From: AC-32 sp963728765 | GTDB lineage: Bacteria; Actinomycetota; Thermoleophilia; Gaiellales; Gaiellaceae | Assembly (NCBI GenBank): GCA_963728765.1 | Contig: CAVSKX010000001.1 | Span: forward strand, 558,001-622,000 | Direction of reading: 5' to 3' | Length of the DNA stretch: 64,000 nt | Part shown: one piece after another, positions 40,766 through 49,248 of the stretch | Layout of the letters: each line of letters opens with the position of its first letter | How positions within the stretch are numbered: the first letter of the stretch is position 1 | The notes under the pieces: generated by a model | Seen by the model: the letters and a program-made list of their open reading frames with translations, nothing else | Databases searched by the model: none | What the model was told of the DNA's origin: nothing | Program-made: the position numbers and the translations under genes

Positions 40766-42028
40766 TCAGTCCGCGTCGCTCTCCTCCCCCGAGTCACGCG
40801 GGCGGTAGTACTTCTTGCCCTTCAGCGGGTCGGGGAGGTGGTCCTGCTCGAAGCCGCGCGGGTCGTCGTGCGGGTAGACGTAGCCCTTCCCGCGACCGAG
40901 CTTCTTCGCGCCGTAGTAGCTCGTGTCCCGCAGGGCGTCGGGCGGCCGCGTCTGCCCGAGCTCGCGCACGTCCGCGGTTGCTTCCTTCAGCGCCACGTAG
41001 GACGCGTTCGACTTCGGCGCCCGGGCGAGGTAGATCGCGGCCTGGGAGAGGTTGAGCCGCGCCTCCGGGAGGCCGACGTGCTCGACGGCCTGCGCCGCCG
41101 CGACGGCGATCAGCAGCGCGCGCGGGTCGGCGTTGCCGATGTCCTCGGAGGCCAGCACGATCATGCGCCGCGCGATGTAGCGCGCGTCCTCGCCGCCCTC
41201 CAGCATCGCGGCCAGGTAGTAGACGGCCGCGTCCGGGTCGGAGGCGCGCATCGACTTGATGAACGCCGAGATGAAGTCGTAGTGCGCATCGCCGCCCTTG
41301 TCGTAGACGAGAGGCCGCTTGCGGGCCGCGTCCTCGACGTGCTCCTCGGTGACGCTCGCCCCCTCCGCGCGTGCCGTCTGCACCGCGAGCTCGAGGATGT
41401 TCAGCGCGTTCCGCGCGTCTCCGCCTGCGCGCCGGGCGATGAGTGCCGCAAGGTCCTCGGGTACCTCCGCCTCCAGCGCCTCGGTCCCGCGGGCAACGAT
41501 CACGCAGAGCTCCTCCTCTCCGAGCGGCTCGAGCTCGTAGATCTGACAGCGGGAGAGGAGCGCCGAGTTGACCTCGAAGTACGGGTTCTCGGTCGTCGCT
41601 CCGATCAGCGTCACGAGCCCCTCCTCGACGGCCGGTAGGAGCGCATCCTGCTGCGCCTTGTTGAAGCGATGGATCTCGTCGAGGAAGAGGATCGTGCGCT
41701 GGCCGTTGCCGCCGAGCCGGTCCCGCGCGCGTGCCAAGACCGCCCGCACGTCGGCGACCGACGCCGAGACCGCCGAGAGCTCTTCGAAGGCCGCGCCTGT
41801 CGTCTGCGCGACGATGCGTGCGAGCGTCGTCTTGCCGGTGCCCGGCGGGCCGTAGAGGATCGCCGAGCCGACACGGTCTTCGGCGATCGCGAGCCGCAGC
41901 GCGGAGCCCTTGTCGAGCACCTGCTTCTGGCCGACGAACTCGTCGAGCGACCGCGGCCGCAGCCGTAGCGCCAGCGGCGCGATCTCCTCCATGCGCTCCC
42001 GCGCGGCATCGGCGAAGAGGTCGCCCAC
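40766..42028 (-). CDS. rarA: Replication-associated recombination protein A (RarA/MgsA)
   Basis: 420 residues from GTG 42028. AAA+ clamp-loader-like ATPase: PRSLDEFVGQKQVL, Walker A YGPPGTGKTTLA, Walker B TILFLDEIHRFNKAQQDALLP, sensor 1 IGATTENPYFEVN, and the RarA C-terminal tetramerisation domain with KSMRASDPDAAVYYLAAMLEGGEDARYIARR. It acts at stalled replication forks. Its promoter region is shared with the tryptophan dioxygenase gene. Confidence 0.95.
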   Translation of the reverse strand: MGDLFADAARERMEEIAPLALRLRPRSLDEFVGQKQVLDKGSALRLAIAEDRVGSAILYGPPGTGKTTLARIVAQTTGAAFEELSAVSASVADVRAVLARARDRLGGNGQRTILFLDEIHRFNKAQQDALLPAVEEGLVTLIGATTENPYFEVNSALLSRCQIYELEPLGEEELCVIVARGTEALEAEVPEDLAALIARRAGGDARNALNILELAVQTARAEGASVTEEHVEDAARKRPLVYDKGGDAHYDFISAFIKSMRASDPDAAVYYLAAMLEGGEDARYIARRMIVLASEDIGNADPRALLIAVAAAQAVEHVGLPEARLNLSQAAIYLARAPKSNASYVALKEATADVRELGQTRPPDALRDTSYYGAKKLGRGKGYVYPHDDPRGFEQDHLPDPLKGKKYYRPRDSGEESDAD

Positions 42029-42034
42029 GGCGGA

Positions 42035-42042
42035 AGTATGCT
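42035..42042. promoter_or_regulatory. Overlapping divergent -10 elements (leaderless)
   Basis: Plus strand TATGCT (42037-42042), 6 bases before GTG 42049. Minus strand CATACT (42035-42040 reversed), 6 bases before GTG 42028. The gap between starts is 20 bases, so both mRNAs should be leaderless. Confidence 0.5.
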
Positions 42043-42048
42043 CCTGCC

Positions 42049-42759
42049 GTGGCCGAGGCCGAGGACTTCAGCCAGCCGATCCTCGCCGGCGAGGGCGCAA
42101 GCGACTACGAGCGCTACCTGCGCACCGACGAGCTGCTCGCCCTGCAGAAGAGCTCCGAGGAGCGGGTGCACCGGGACGAGCTGCTCTTCCAGACCGTCCA
42201 CCAGGCCTCCGAGCTGTGGCTGCAGCTGGCCTGGTCAGAGGCCGAGCAGGCAACCCGCCTGCTCGAGCAAGGCGAGCTGCAGGCGGCCGAGCGCCTCTTG
42301 CGCCGCGCGCTGCTCTGCCTCGACTACGTGATCTCGCAGCTGGAGATGCTGGAGCAGCTCTCGCCCTGGGAGTACCAGGCGATCCGCAAGGTGCTCGGGC
42401 ACGGCTCCGGCTTCGACTCGCCCGGCTTCCGCCAGATCCGCCGCGTCACCCCGCCGCTCGGGCAGGCCTTCCAGGCGCGCCTGCGCGAGCAAGGCCTGTC
42501 GGTGGTCGAGCTCTACCGCCAGGGCCGGGAGCAGGAAGAGCTCTACCAGCTGGCCGAGCTGCTGATCGGCTGGGACGAGCGCATCACCCTCTGGCGGATG
42601 CGCCACTACCTGGTGGTGGCGCGGGTGATCGGCGACTCGGTGGTCGGGACCCAGGGGACGCCGGTCGAGCTCCTGGGCGGGCTGATCAAGCAGCGCTTCT
42701 ACCCCGAGCTCTGGCAGGCCCGCAACCGCTTGACCGCGCTGGCGAACGAGGAGGACTGA
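42049..42759 (+). CDS. kynA: Tryptophan 2,3-dioxygenase
   Basis: 236 residues from GTG 42049. Family motifs: YERYLRTDELLALQ, LLFQTVHQASELWLQ, haem-ligand His in WRMRHYLVVARVIG, and a GTQGTPVELL loop in place of the usual GTGGS. It opens the indole ring of tryptophan to N-formylkynurenine. It is shorter than the 270-400 residues of most relatives, but the core is present. Other kynurenine genes are not seen; the nicotinate salvage genes 2 kb downstream are only thematically related. Confidence 0.85.
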   Translation: MAEAEDFSQPILAGEGASDYERYLRTDELLALQKSSEERVHRDELLFQTVHQASELWLQLAWSEAEQATRLLEQGELQAAERLLRRALLCLDYVISQLEMLEQLSPWEYQAIRKVLGHGSGFDSPGFRQIRRVTPPLGQAFQARLREQGLSVVELYRQGREQEELYQLAELLIGWDERITLWRMRHYLVVARVIGDSVVGTQGTPVELLGGLIKQRFYPELWQARNRLTALANEED

Positions 42760-42787
42760 CTCGCTCCGCGACGAGGTTACCCAGCTC

Positions 42788-44053
42788 CTGCAGGAGCTGA
42801 TCCGGCTCGACACCGTCAATCCGCCCGGGAACGAGACGCAGGCCGCAAAGCTGCTGGGGGAGTACCTCGGTGACAACGGCGTCGACAGCGAGCTCTACGC
42901 GCGGGTGCCCGAGCGGGCGAATCTCGTCGCGCGAGTGCCCGGAAAGGGCGGCGGACGAAGCCTGCTGCTGCTATCCCACACCGACACGGTGGTCGCGGAC
43001 CCGGCCGAGTGGCAGGTCGACCCCTGGTCGGGCGAAGTGCGCGACGGCGAGGTCTGGGGCCGCGGCGCGCTCGACATGAAAGGCCACGTCGCGGCCGCGG
43101 CGGTCGCGGTGGCGTCGCTGGCGCGGGAGGGCTTCGAGCCGGCCGGCGACCTCGTGTTCGCGGCATGCGCGGACGAGGAGGTCGGCGACGGCTTCGGCCT
43201 GCAGTGGCTCTGCAAGGAGCACCCCGACGCCGTGCGCACCGACTTCGCGCTGAACGAGGGCGCGGGCGAGCGCATGGAGCTGTTCGGCCGCACGTTCTAC
43301 ATCTGCTCGGTCGCCGAGAAGATGAGCTCACCGTTTCGACTGGTCGTGCATGGGCGCGCCGGCCACGCGTCGGTGCCCGGCATCGCCGACAACGCGCTGG
43401 TCAAGGCGGCGACGCTTATCGAGCGGCTCGCCGCGTACGAGCCGGAGCTCCAGCTCGGGCCCGAGACCGAGGCGATGATCCAGGCCGTCGCCGGTCAGGC
43501 ACTCTCGGCGCCCGAGGCGCTGGAGCTGGCCCGCACGGCCGACAAGAGCGCCGCGGAGCTCCTGGAGCCGCTGCTCTCACTCACGCTTTCCCCGACGATC
43601 ATCAGCGCCTCCGAGCGACGGAACGTGATCCCGCACGTCTGCCGGGTGGACGTCGACTGTCGCTTGCTGCCCGGCCAGACACAGGCGGAGGTCGAGCCCG
43701 TCCTTCGCGAGGTGCTGGGCGAGGGCGACTACGAGCTCGAGTGGCTCGAGGGTCACGGCGGCACGCGCAGCGAGCTCGGAACCCCGCTGTGGGGCGCGAT
43801 CGAGAGCTTTGTCGGGAAGGTCGAGCCGGAGGCGACGGTCCTGCCGGTCTGCGTGGCCGGGTTCACGGACAGCCACTGGGTGCGCGACGCGTTCGGCGCG
43901 GTGGCGTACGGCTTCTTCCCGATGAAGGCGATGGACCCGCAGCTGGCTTCGCGGTTGATCCACTCCACCGACGAGCGCATCGCGATCGACGACCTCGAGC
44001 TCGCGGTCGACTGCTTCCGTCACGCCGCCGTCGAGGTGACGGGCGGAAGCTAG
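42788..44053 (+). CDS. M20-family metallopeptidase (ArgE/DapE-like), start codon unclear
   Basis: About 421 residues if initiated at CTG 42788. Metal-site motifs: LSHTDTV, GRGALDMKGHVAA, CADEEVGDGFG with the catalytic Glu, a dimerisation domain, and a C-terminal DSHWVRD His. The first conventional start is GTG 42905, but the frame upstream encodes the conserved family N-terminus (LQELIRLDTVNPPGNE). Between the in-frame stop at 42731 and 42905 there is no ATG, GTG or TTG. A GAGGAGGA sequence at 42748-42755 could be a ribosome site. Substrate: an N-acyl amino acid or dipeptide (family knowledge). Confidence 0.85.
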   Translation: MQELIRLDTVNPPGNETQAAKLLGEYLGDNGVDSELYARVPERANLVARVPGKGGGRSLLLLSHTDTVVADPAEWQVDPWSGEVRDGEVWGRGALDMKGHVAAAAVAVASLAREGFEPAGDLVFAACADEEVGDGFGLQWLCKEHPDAVRTDFALNEGAGERMELFGRTFYICSVAEKMSSPFRLVVHGRAGHASVPGIADNALVKAATLIERLAAYEPELQLGPETEAMIQAVAGQALSAPEALELARTADKSAAELLEPLLSLTLSPTIISASERRNVIPHVCRVDVDCRLLPGQTQAEVEPVLREVLGEGDYELEWLEGHGGTRSELGTPLWGAIESFVGKVEPEATVLPVCVAGFTDSHWVRDAFGAVAYGFFPMKAMDPQLASRLIHSTDERIAIDDLELAVDCFRHAAVEVTGGS

Positions 44054-44063
44054 GCTCTCCGCG

Positions 44064-44861
44064 ATGGAGGACAAGATCCGCCTCGGGGGGATGGCGCTCG
44101 TCAACGGCGTGCTCGTGCACGGGCCGCATTCATGGGCCTGCGCTGTCCGAACGGCCGAAGGCGAACTGAAGGTCGCGGCCGAGTACAAGCGCTTCCGCGC
44201 GGCGGAGGTCACCAACCCGCTGCTGCGCGGGCCCGCCCGCATAGCGGAGGTCTTCTCGCTTCTGCCACAGGTCCGGCGCCGGCTGCCCGAAGCGAGGCTG
44301 CCGTTCCAACGGCCGCAGGTGCTCGCGGCGATGGCCGGCACGGCGGTCGCCGTGAAGGCGGTCAAGGAGTCGCCGCGCCTGACCCCGCTCGCGCGGGAGC
44401 TCCTCGGCGGAGTGCTCTCGCTGGCCCCGGCAGCAATGGCGGTGCGCAGCCACGATCTCGCCGCCTACCACGGCGCCGAGCACATCTCGATCGGCACCTA
44501 CGAGCACGACGAGCCGCGCGCGCGAGAGCACGAGCGCTGCGGCTCGCACCTGATCGGCCCGCTGGTCGCGACCACGGCGCTCGGCGCGACGCTGGCGGCG
44601 AAGGCACCGCCCCACCTGCGCGGGCCCGCGCGGCTGGCGGCGCAACTCGGGGCGCTCGCGGCCTCGACGGAGATCTTCGGCTGGATGACGCGCAATCCCG
44701 AGAAACGGCTCTCGCGCGCGCTGGCGTGGCCCGGCCACGAGCTCCAGCACCGGCTCGCGACCGCCGAGCCGACGCCCGAGCAGCTCGAAGTCGCCGAGGC
44801 CGCTCTGGCTGCGTGCCTCGACCTCGAGCACGAAGCAGATGCAGCAGCGGACGGTCACTAA
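44064..44861 (+). CDS. DUF1385 (YqhQ-like) protein
   Basis: 265 residues. N-terminal KIRLGGMALVNGVLVHGP is the DUF1385 signature, normally GGQAVxEGVMMR. Later conserved His/Glu motifs occur: YHGAEHISIGTYEHDE and EHERCGSHLIG, which look like metal ligands, and membrane-spanning segments. Function unknown. TAGGCT at 44051-44056, 7 bases before ATG 44064, contains the stop codon of the M20 gene and is a possible leaderless promoter. The 3' end overlaps the nicotinate phosphoribosyltransferase start by 23 bases. Confidence 0.83.
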   Translation: MEDKIRLGGMALVNGVLVHGPHSWACAVRTAEGELKVAAEYKRFRAAEVTNPLLRGPARIAEVFSLLPQVRRRLPEARLPFQRPQVLAAMAGTAVAVKAVKESPRLTPLARELLGGVLSLAPAAMAVRSHDLAAYHGAEHISIGTYEHDEPRAREHERCGSHLIGPLVATTALGATLAAKAPPHLRGPARLAAQLGALAASTEIFGWMTRNPEKRLSRALAWPGHELQHRLATAEPTPEQLEVAEAALAACLDLEHEADAAADGH

Positions 44862-45921
44862 GCGGCTCCCGCCGGAGGTCTTCGACCTCCCGGTCGAGAA
44901 GATGCAGGAGGGCTACTACACCGACGCCTACTTCAACCACACGCGCCAGGTGCTGCTGCGCGACGGGCGGCACCCGCGAGTGGTGATGCAGGTGTTCCAG
45001 AAGCACCACTCGTTCCTGGGCGGGATCGACGAGGCGATCGCGGTGCTCAAGCTGTGCGCAGACGACTGGGAGGACCTGACCGTCCACGCGCTCTACGACG
45101 GCGACCGGGTGGAGCCGTACGAGCCGGTGCTGCACATCGAAGGCGACTACACCGGCTTCGCGCACCTGGAGACCGTGTACCTCGGCGTGCTCGGCCGGCG
45201 CACGCTGATCACGACCAACGTCGTGCACGTGCTCGAAGCCGCGAACGGCAAGCCGATCATCTTCATGCCTGCCCGCCACGACCACCACCGCGTCCAGACG
45301 GGGGATGGCTACGCCGCGTACGTCGCGGGCCAGATCGTGGGCACGGAGATCGGCGTCACCTCGGAAGCCCAGGCTTCATGGTGGGGCGGCCGAGGGATCG
45401 GCACCGTCCCGCATTCGCTAATCGCCTCCTACGGCAGCAACACCGTCCTCGCGGCGACGAAGTTCGCCGAGTACGGCGACCCCGACATCAAGATCACAGT
45501 GCTGGTCGACTTCGAGAACGACTCGGTCGAGACAGCGCTCGAGGTGGCGCGAGCGCTCGGCCCGCGGCTGTGGGGCGTTCGGCTCGACACCTCGGAGAAG
45601 CTCGTCGACCGTTCACTCTGGGGCGAGATGGGCGACTTCGATCCCCGCGGCGTGAACGAGCAGCTGGTGCGGAAGGTGCGAGACGCGCTCGACCGCGACG
45701 GCTTCGAGCACGTGAAGATCGTCGTCTCGGGGGGCTTCACCGCCGAGCGGATCCGCGCCTTCGAGGAGCGCGGCGTGCCCGTCGACTCCTACGGCGTCGG
45801 CTCGGCGCTGATCCGCGGCGAGAACGACTTCACGGCCGACATCGTGATGACCGACGGAAGGCCGTCGGCGAAGGTCGGCCGCCGCTACCGCGAGAACCCG
45901 CGGCTCGAGCTCGTCGAGTGA
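44839..45921 (+). CDS. pncB: Nicotinate phosphoribosyltransferase
   Basis: 360 residues. Family landmarks: GYYTDAYFNHTRQVLL at the N-terminus, HLETVYLGVLGRRT, MPARHDHHRVQTGDGYAAYVAG, ASYGSNTVLAATKFAE, then VLVDFENDSVETALEVA, RLDTSEKL, VSGGFTAERIRAFEERG and YGVGSALI. It makes nicotinate mononucleotide from nicotinate and PRPP for NAD salvage. The following nicotinamidase-like gene would supply nicotinate, although it is on the opposite strand. Its stop overlaps the GTG of a decayed acetyltransferase gene. Confidence 0.92.
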   Translation: MQQRTVTKRLPPEVFDLPVEKMQEGYYTDAYFNHTRQVLLRDGRHPRVVMQVFQKHHSFLGGIDEAIAVLKLCADDWEDLTVHALYDGDRVEPYEPVLHIEGDYTGFAHLETVYLGVLGRRTLITTNVVHVLEAANGKPIIFMPARHDHHRVQTGDGYAAYVAGQIVGTEIGVTSEAQASWWGGRGIGTVPHSLIASYGSNTVLAATKFAEYGDPDIKITVLVDFENDSVETALEVARALGPRLWGVRLDTSEKLVDRSLWGEMGDFDPRGVNEQLVRKVRDALDRDGFEHVKIVVSGGFTAERIRAFEERGVPVDSYGVGSALIRGENDFTADIVMTDGRPSAKVGRRYRENPRLELVE

Positions 45922-46098
45922 CGCTGCGGGTCCGCCCGGTGACGGCCGAGCGCTGGCCGGACCTGGTCGACTGTTCGAGGCCTATCCCCACCGCTCGAAG
46001 AAGGACAACTACATGGGGCATCCCGACCTCTTCCTCGGCCGGGGTTCGCGGTTGTGCGCGAGACCGCGACCCGCGCAGTCGTGCGGCGCGAGCTCTAG
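45918..46098 (+). pseudogene. Decayed GNAT acetyltransferase gene
   Basis: GTG 45918 overlaps the pncB stop and opens with VTLRVRPVTAERWPDLVD, a GNAT-like N-terminus. In another frame the sequence then encodes FEAYPHRSKKDNYMGHPDLFL, and in a third frame PGFAVVRETATRAVVRREL before TAG 46096-46098. These last two blocks are the usual C-terminus of a GNAT enzyme. The roughly 100 residues in between (acetyl-CoA site) are missing and two frameshifts are needed. The stop shares CTAG with the convergent gene. Confidence 0.6.
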
Positions 46099-47129
46099 CG
46101 GCGGGCCGGCGCCGCCATCCCGGGCCAGCTCTCGATCGGATCCGTCGAGCGAACGATGTGCATGCCCGCCGCCGCGAAGCGCGCGAAGGCCACGTCCGCT
46201 TCGTCGGTGTAGTCGGCGACCCCAGGCACGACCACGGGCGACATGCAGTCCTCGAGCAGGTAGACCTTGTGCGCGAGCTCTCGCTCGCTGAGCGCCGGCG
46301 AGTGCAGGAGGTCGTCGATCGTCCAGGCGACACAGTGGCTCTTGGCCTGCCCGGCGATCACGACCGCGTCGAACCCGAGCAGCTTCTCCACGAGCTCCAC
46401 GTTCTGCTCGCCGAGCCGGTCGCCGTCAGGCCCCTCCGTCACCTCGGGACCGAACACGGAGTAGTGCTCGGTCAGCGGGAGGGTTCCCTTCACCCGTACG
46501 TCCGGCTGCGAGCTGCGCGCGACCGTGTGGAAGAAGATCGCCTCCTCGACCGCTGGCACGAGCGCGTGTCCGATGCCACCGAGCATGGCGTGGTAGGGCC
46601 AGATCGTGAGCCGGTACTTGCCGCTCTTTTCCAGCGCCCGCGTGTAGTGGACAAGGTGACGGCGCGCGTAGTCCGGGTCGAGCCCGAGCGTCTCCGCGAC
46701 CGCCGGATCGACCTGCCAGCGCCCCTCCGCCACGTCGTCCGCCGACACGAGCGTGTAGGGCTCCGGGTGGTTTCCCTCCTCGTCGACGAGCCAGAGCGGG
46801 TGGAAGACCTGCATCGCCTGGTGGGTGTCGAGCGTCGGCACGATCTGGGTGATCGCGTCGAGGTTCCGGTAGATGAACTCGCAGAGGCGGCGGTTGTCGT
46901 CGATCGCACCTGTGCCGGAGCGGCCCTCGACGAACAGCTCGAAGGCGGGGATGCAGAACGTGTTCTGGACGTCGACCGCGACGAGGCAGATCCGCATCGC
47001 GTCCTCTGCCGCCGGCCGCAGGCCGTTCTCCGCGGCCCACAGCTCGGCCTCGCGCGCGCGGTCGTCGTAGGACACCCGCCAGACCTCGCCGACCGCCTGC
47101 GGGTCGAAATGTGGAGGAATCGGCAGCAT
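46095..47129 (-). CDS. pncA: Isochorismatase/nicotinamidase-family cysteine hydrolase
   Basis: 344 residues from ATG 47129. Catalytic Asp in LVAVDVQNTFCIP, and Cys in GQAKSHCVAWTIDDL, with a Lys-bearing VRVKG segment between. An insert with HPLWLVDEEGNHPEP makes it longer than the roughly 190-residue PncA, as in some actinobacterial relatives. Nicotinamidase activity is inferred from the family and from pncB next door. A TAGACT box lies 8 bases upstream. Confidence 0.82.
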   Translation of the reverse strand: MLPIPPHFDPQAVGEVWRVSYDDRAREAELWAAENGLRPAAEDAMRICLVAVDVQNTFCIPAFELFVEGRSGTGAIDDNRRLCEFIYRNLDAITQIVPTLDTHQAMQVFHPLWLVDEEGNHPEPYTLVSADDVAEGRWQVDPAVAETLGLDPDYARRHLVHYTRALEKSGKYRLTIWPYHAMLGGIGHALVPAVEEAIFFHTVARSSQPDVRVKGTLPLTEHYSVFGPEVTEGPDGDRLGEQNVELVEKLLGFDAVVIAGQAKSHCVAWTIDDLLHSPALSERELAHKVYLLEDCMSPVVVPGVADYTDEADVAFARFAAAGMHIVRSTDPIESWPGMAAPARR

Positions 47130-47137
47130 CGGAGGCC

Positions 47138-47143
47138 AGTCTA
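47138..47143 (-). promoter_or_regulatory. -10 box for pncA-like gene
   Basis: TAGACT on the minus strand, 8 bases before ATG 47129, with no Shine-Dalgarno sequence for that start. Confidence 0.4.
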
Positions 47144-47210
47144 GAGAGGCGCCCCGGATCGACGGCACTGTTGACTCCCGGCCAGAACGCGGCGATAACG
47201 AGAAGAGGGC

Positions 47211-48719
47211 ATGGGCGACTTGTTGGTCTACCTCCGCGACGGGATTGCGGCGTGGCTGCCGCTGTTCTTCGCGGTCCTGCTCGTGCTGATGGTCTACATC
47301 CTCTGGCGCACGCTGCAGGTGATGCCGCGTGTGACGGCCGCGAAGACGATCACCTCGGACTCGAACGTCACGTGGGACGACGTCGCCGGGCTGGACGAGG
47401 CGAAGGAGGAGCTGCACGAGGTGGTCGACTTCCTGCGCGACCCGGTTCGCTTCGGCCGCCTCGGCGCGCGGGTGCCGAAGGGGATCCTCCTGTACGGCCC
47501 GCCTGGAACCGGCAAGACGCTGCTCGCGAAGGCGATCGCGAGCGAGGCGGGAGCGCGCTTCTACGCCCAGAGCGCCTCGGCGTTCGTCGAGATGTTCGCG
47601 GGCCTCGGCGCGGCGCGGATCCGCAAGCTGTTCGAGGAGGCGCGCAAGAACGCGCCTGCGATCGTCTTCATCGACGAGCTCGACGCCGTCGGCGCGCAGC
47701 GCACCGGGCACGGCTTCTCCCGCGAGCAGGATCAGACCCTCAACCAGCTGCTCGTCGAGCTCGACGGCTTCGAGGCGCGCGACCAGGTGATCGTCATGGG
47801 CGCCTCCAACCGTCTCCAGGATCTCGACACGGCGCTGCTGCGGCCGGGGCGCTTCGACCGGCAAGTGCTGGTCGCCGCGCCCGACCTCGCCGGCCGCGAA
47901 CAGATTCTCCGCGTCCACACGCGGGGCAAGCCGCTGGCAGACGACGTCGACCTGAGCTCGATCGCGCGCCAGACGGCGGGCTTGACCGGCGCCGAGCTCG
48001 AGAACATCTCGAACGAGGCCGCGATCTTCGCGGGCCGACTCGACCACGACGAGATCACGGGCTCCGACTTCGAGGACGCGATGGAGCGCGTTGTCGCTGG
48101 TCTCCAGCAGCGGAAGGTCGTGAGCGAGAAGGAGCGGCGGATCCTCGCCTACCACGAGGCAGGCCACGCCGTGCTGTCGCACCTCACCGGCGATTTGCTG
48201 CCGGTGCACAAGGTGACGATCGTCTCCCGCGGGCAGGCGCTCGGCTACACGCTCAACCTCCCTACCGAGGAGCGGTACCTGCACACCGCGGAGGAGTTCG
48301 CCGACCTGCTGAAGATCTACCTCGCGGGGCGCGCGGCCGAGCAAATCGTCTTCGGCCGCGTCACCAACGGCGCCGCGAACGACCTCGAGCGGGCGACCGA
48401 GGTGGCGCGCGCAATGGTCTTCGAGTACGGCATGTCGAACGCCTCGGCGTCGCGGACGATGCGCGCCGACAACTACGCGCTCTCGGAGGAGACCAAGAAG
48501 CTGCGCGACCAGGAGCAGGCACGGCTCACGGACGAGGCGTACGCCGACGCCATTCGCCTGCTGCAGAAGCACCGGCCGACGCTGGACCGGATCGCCAAGG
48601 CGCTGCTCGAGAAGGAGACGCTGCAGAAGGACGAGCTCGACGAGCTGCTCGTTGGAGTGGAACCCGAGCTGCGGTCCTCCGAGACTGTTGGGACAGTCCG
48701 AGTCGTAGCGGCGGACTAG
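47211..48719 (+). CDS. ftsH: FtsH-like AAA+ zinc metalloprotease (short form)
   Basis: 502 residues. A single N-terminal membrane helix (about 12-36) replaces the usual two helices with periplasmic domain. AAA+ core: WDDVAGLDEAKEEL, Walker A GPPGTGKT, Walker B IVFIDELDAVG, second-region RPGRFDR; protease zinc site HEAGH at 315-319, with the third Asp ligand in AANDLERAT. Shorter than canonical FtsH (about 600-650). Its last 13 codons (ETVGTVRVVAAD) are repeated, with mostly synonymous changes, 109 bases downstream on the far side of repeat copy 6. Confidence 0.93.
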   Translation: MGDLLVYLRDGIAAWLPLFFAVLLVLMVYILWRTLQVMPRVTAAKTITSDSNVTWDDVAGLDEAKEELHEVVDFLRDPVRFGRLGARVPKGILLYGPPGTGKTLLAKAIASEAGARFYAQSASAFVEMFAGLGAARIRKLFEEARKNAPAIVFIDELDAVGAQRTGHGFSREQDQTLNQLLVELDGFEARDQVIVMGASNRLQDLDTALLRPGRFDRQVLVAAPDLAGREQILRVHTRGKPLADDVDLSSIARQTAGLTGAELENISNEAAIFAGRLDHDEITGSDFEDAMERVVAGLQQRKVVSEKERRILAYHEAGHAVLSHLTGDLLPVHKVTIVSRGQALGYTLNLPTEERYLHTAEEFADLLKIYLAGRAAEQIVFGRVTNGAANDLERATEVARAMVFEYGMSNASASRTMRADNYALSEETKKLRDQEQARLTDEAYADAIRLLQKHRPTLDRIAKALLEKETLQKDELDELLVGVEPELRSSETVGTVRVVAAD

Positions 48720-48731
48720 CCGGGAGTAACC

Positions 48732-48783
48732 GGATGCACGGGCAAGGCCCGCACATCCTTTAGACGGCACCGCAAGCGGTGCC
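48732..48783 (-). repeat. Twin-hairpin intergenic repeat, copy 6
   Basis: Hairpin B (48732-48758) is a 12-bp stem with two wobbles and a 3-base loop; hairpin A (48766-48783) is GGCACCG-CTTG-CGGTGCC on the minus strand, a fully paired variant with a compensated A-T pair. It separates ftsH from a second copy of the ftsH 3' end. Confidence 0.88.
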
Positions 48784-48789
48784 TCGGCT

Positions 48790-48828
48790 GAAACAGTGGG
48801 CACCGTCCGCGTGGTCTCGGCCGACTAG
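48790..48828 (+). pseudogene. Remnant of a second ftsH 3' end
   Basis: Thirteen in-frame codons ending in TAG at 48826-48828 encode ETVGTVRVVSAD, against ETVGTVRVVAAD at the end of ftsH (48681-48719). The two 39-base segments differ mostly at third codon positions. That pattern indicates that both evolved as coding sequence, for example as the ends of tandem ftsH paralogues, one of which has been deleted. Confidence 0.6.
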
Positions 48829-48843
48829 TAGCATCGCGGCGGC

Positions 48844-49248
48844 GTGGAGCCGCACGGCATTCATCACCTGGGCGTCGCCGTCGACGATCTCGATACGGCG
48901 CTGTCCACGTACGACCAACTCTTCGGCGCCGAGCTCGAGCACCGCGAGACGCTCGATGAGCAGGGCGTCGAGGCGGCGTCGCTGCGCATCGGCTCCGACC
49001 GGGTCGAGCTGCTGGCCGCGCTCGGCGAGGACACGCCGGTCGGCAAGTTCCTCTCGAAGCACGGCCCCGGAATGCATCACGTCGCCTTCGAGGTCGACGA
49101 CGTTGGCGCCGCCCTCGACGAGCTCGCCGCCGAAGGGGCCGAGCTGATCGACGCGCGCCCGCGCCGGGGGCTCTTCGGCCTTCAGGTCGCGTTCGTCCAC
49201 CCTGACGCCGTCCACGGCGTCCTCGCGGAGATCGTCAGCGTTGGCTGA
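48844..49248 (+). CDS. mce: Methylmalonyl-CoA epimerase (VOC/glyoxalase family)
   Basis: 134 residues from GTG 48844. VOC fold with HHLGVAVDDLDTALSTYDQLFG at the N-terminus, metal ligands His8, a central Gln/Glu, His in GMHHVAFEVDD and Glu in AEIVSVG near the C-terminus; length typical. It interconverts D- and L-methylmalonyl-CoA. TAGCAT at 48829-48834, 9 bases upstream, fits a leaderless promoter. No mutase gene is nearby. It overlaps the next small gene by 8 bases. Confidence 0.87.
   Translation: MEPHGIHHLGVAVDDLDTALSTYDQLFGAELEHRETLDEQGVEAASLRIGSDRVELLAALGEDTPVGKFLSKHGPGMHHVAFEVDDVGAALDELAAEGAELIDARPRRGLFGLQVAFVHPDAVHGVLAEIVSVG

Noticed and set aside
45918..47144. Frame running from the pncB end through the nicotinamidase region on the plus strand
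   Set aside because: It is antisense to the well-supported isochorismatase-family gene and is low-complexity; only its first 180 bases carry the GNAT remnant.
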